Origin: Thioalkalicoccus limnaeus
Lineage (GTDB): Bacteria; Pseudomonadota; Gammaproteobacteria; Chromatiales; Chromatiaceae
Length of the DNA: 64,000 nt
Direction: 5' to 3'
Assembly: GCF_041197575.1 (NCBI RefSeq)
Contig: NZ_JBDKXB010000002.1
Span: 1 to 64,000 of the forward strand
Part shown: positions 63,731 to 64,000 of the stretch, piece after piece
Layout of the letters: each line of letters starts with the position of its first letter
Position numbering within the stretch: the stretch's first letter is position 1
The notes under the pieces: generated by a model
Told to the model about the DNA's origin: nothing
Databases searched by the model: none
Seen by the model: only the letters and a program-made list of their open reading frames with translations
Made by a program: the position numbers and the translations under genes

Positions 63731-64000
63731 ATGCTCGGACAAATCCTGCTGACAGCCGCCGTCATCCTAGTAGCCTATTTGGTTATTCGGGGTCGCCGGT
63801 CGCCAAGTGTTCGCGTGTCACCGGCTCATCCGGTGCCCCGCCGGTTGTCCATTCCTCCAGGTTTGCTCCGTGGTCTCGCCTATGGTTTTGTCGGCCTTAT
63901 GGTGCTGGGAACGGCTGCGCTGCTGATCCAACGTTGGGATCATGCTCGCGAGCGGGTCATCGTCGAGGTCGTCAATGCCAACACGGGCCAGGTCTCGATC
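63731..64000 (+). CDS. Membrane protein, partial (right edge)
   Basis: A 90-codon open frame from ATG 63731 to the window end without stop. The first transmembrane segment is at about 4-18 (ILLTAAVILVAYLVI), then an Arg/Pro-rich loop, a second segment at about 46-64 (LAYGFVGLMVLGTAALLI), and a periplasmic-looking RERVIVEVVNANTGQVSI. Too little is visible to assign a family; the gene continues beyond the window. Confidence 0.65.
   Translation, partial: MLGQILLTAAVILVAYLVIRGRRSPSVRVSPAHPVPRRLSIPPGLLRGLAYGFVGLMVLGTAALLIQRWDHARERVIVEVVNANTGQVSI

Overview
The window is a compact, GC-rich stretch of a gammaproteobacterial chromosome with short intergenic gaps and genes on both strands. The tolQRAB-pal-cpoB-queE, carAB-greA and rpsU-yqeY-dnaG-rpoD arrangements are classic for Gammaproteobacteria. 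A Tat-exported SoxY with SoxZ, an IscR/IscA pair, HypC and a bacterial V-type ATPase subunit point to a sulfur-oxidising member, plausibly a purple sulfur bacterium (Chromatiales). That assignment is inference: no photosynthesis, dsr or 16S gene is in view.

Layout. 0-1.6 kb is an eroded accessory patch: the 5' end of an AcrVA2-like gene runs off the left edge, followed by a 5'- and 3'-truncated arylamine N-acetyltransferase and a headless AbrB-type antitoxin. 1.6-6 kb holds a methyltransferase, folB, folK, a pteridine reductase and midA. 6-14.4 kb is mixed: an NDUFA9-like protein, a TauE permease, hypC, ettA, Uma2, a Cys-rich exported protein, TrpB2, an orphan Phd-type antitoxin and an orphan V-ATPase subunit D. 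14.4-21.9 kb has an SLC13 transporter, then the Tol-Pal envelope operon ending in queE. 21.9-27 kb has class II DAHP synthase, a tryptophanase-like lyase, arfB, cnoX and trxC. 27.2-33.1 kb is carAB-greA plus a DUF2726 protein. 33.2-37.6 kb holds a zinc metallopeptidase, an AIM24 / TerD-AIM24 pair and a MenH-like hydrolase. 37.6-43.1 kb contains two tRNA-Arg genes, class I DAHP synthase, a hemerythrin-like protein behind a Fur-box-like site, a thioesterase, iscR-iscA and a rhodanese. 43.3-47.3 kb has a lipid A acyltransferase, soxZ/soxY, bepA and a small unknown protein. 47.3-56.5 kb has two cyclic-di-GMP proteins flanking an M61 peptidase-birA pair and an H-NS-like protein. 56.5-64 kb has tRNA-Ile2, rpoD, dnaG, yqeY, rpsU, tsaD, a small unknown, an ankyrin lipoprotein and a membrane protein cut by the right edge.

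Most genes are housekeeping. The points most worth a second look are the chromosomal AcrVA2-like gene at the left edge, a tRNA-Arg(CCU) whose D-loop/T-loop elbow pair appears swapped from G19-C56 to C19-G56, a V-ATPase D subunit with no partner genes, a SoxY that ends on its substrate-binding cysteine, a divergent tryptophanase-like enzyme, the AIM24/TerD-AIM24 pair, and perfect long inverted repeats in intergenic DNA. I saw no CRISPR array, intact insertion sequence, prophage or rRNA operon.
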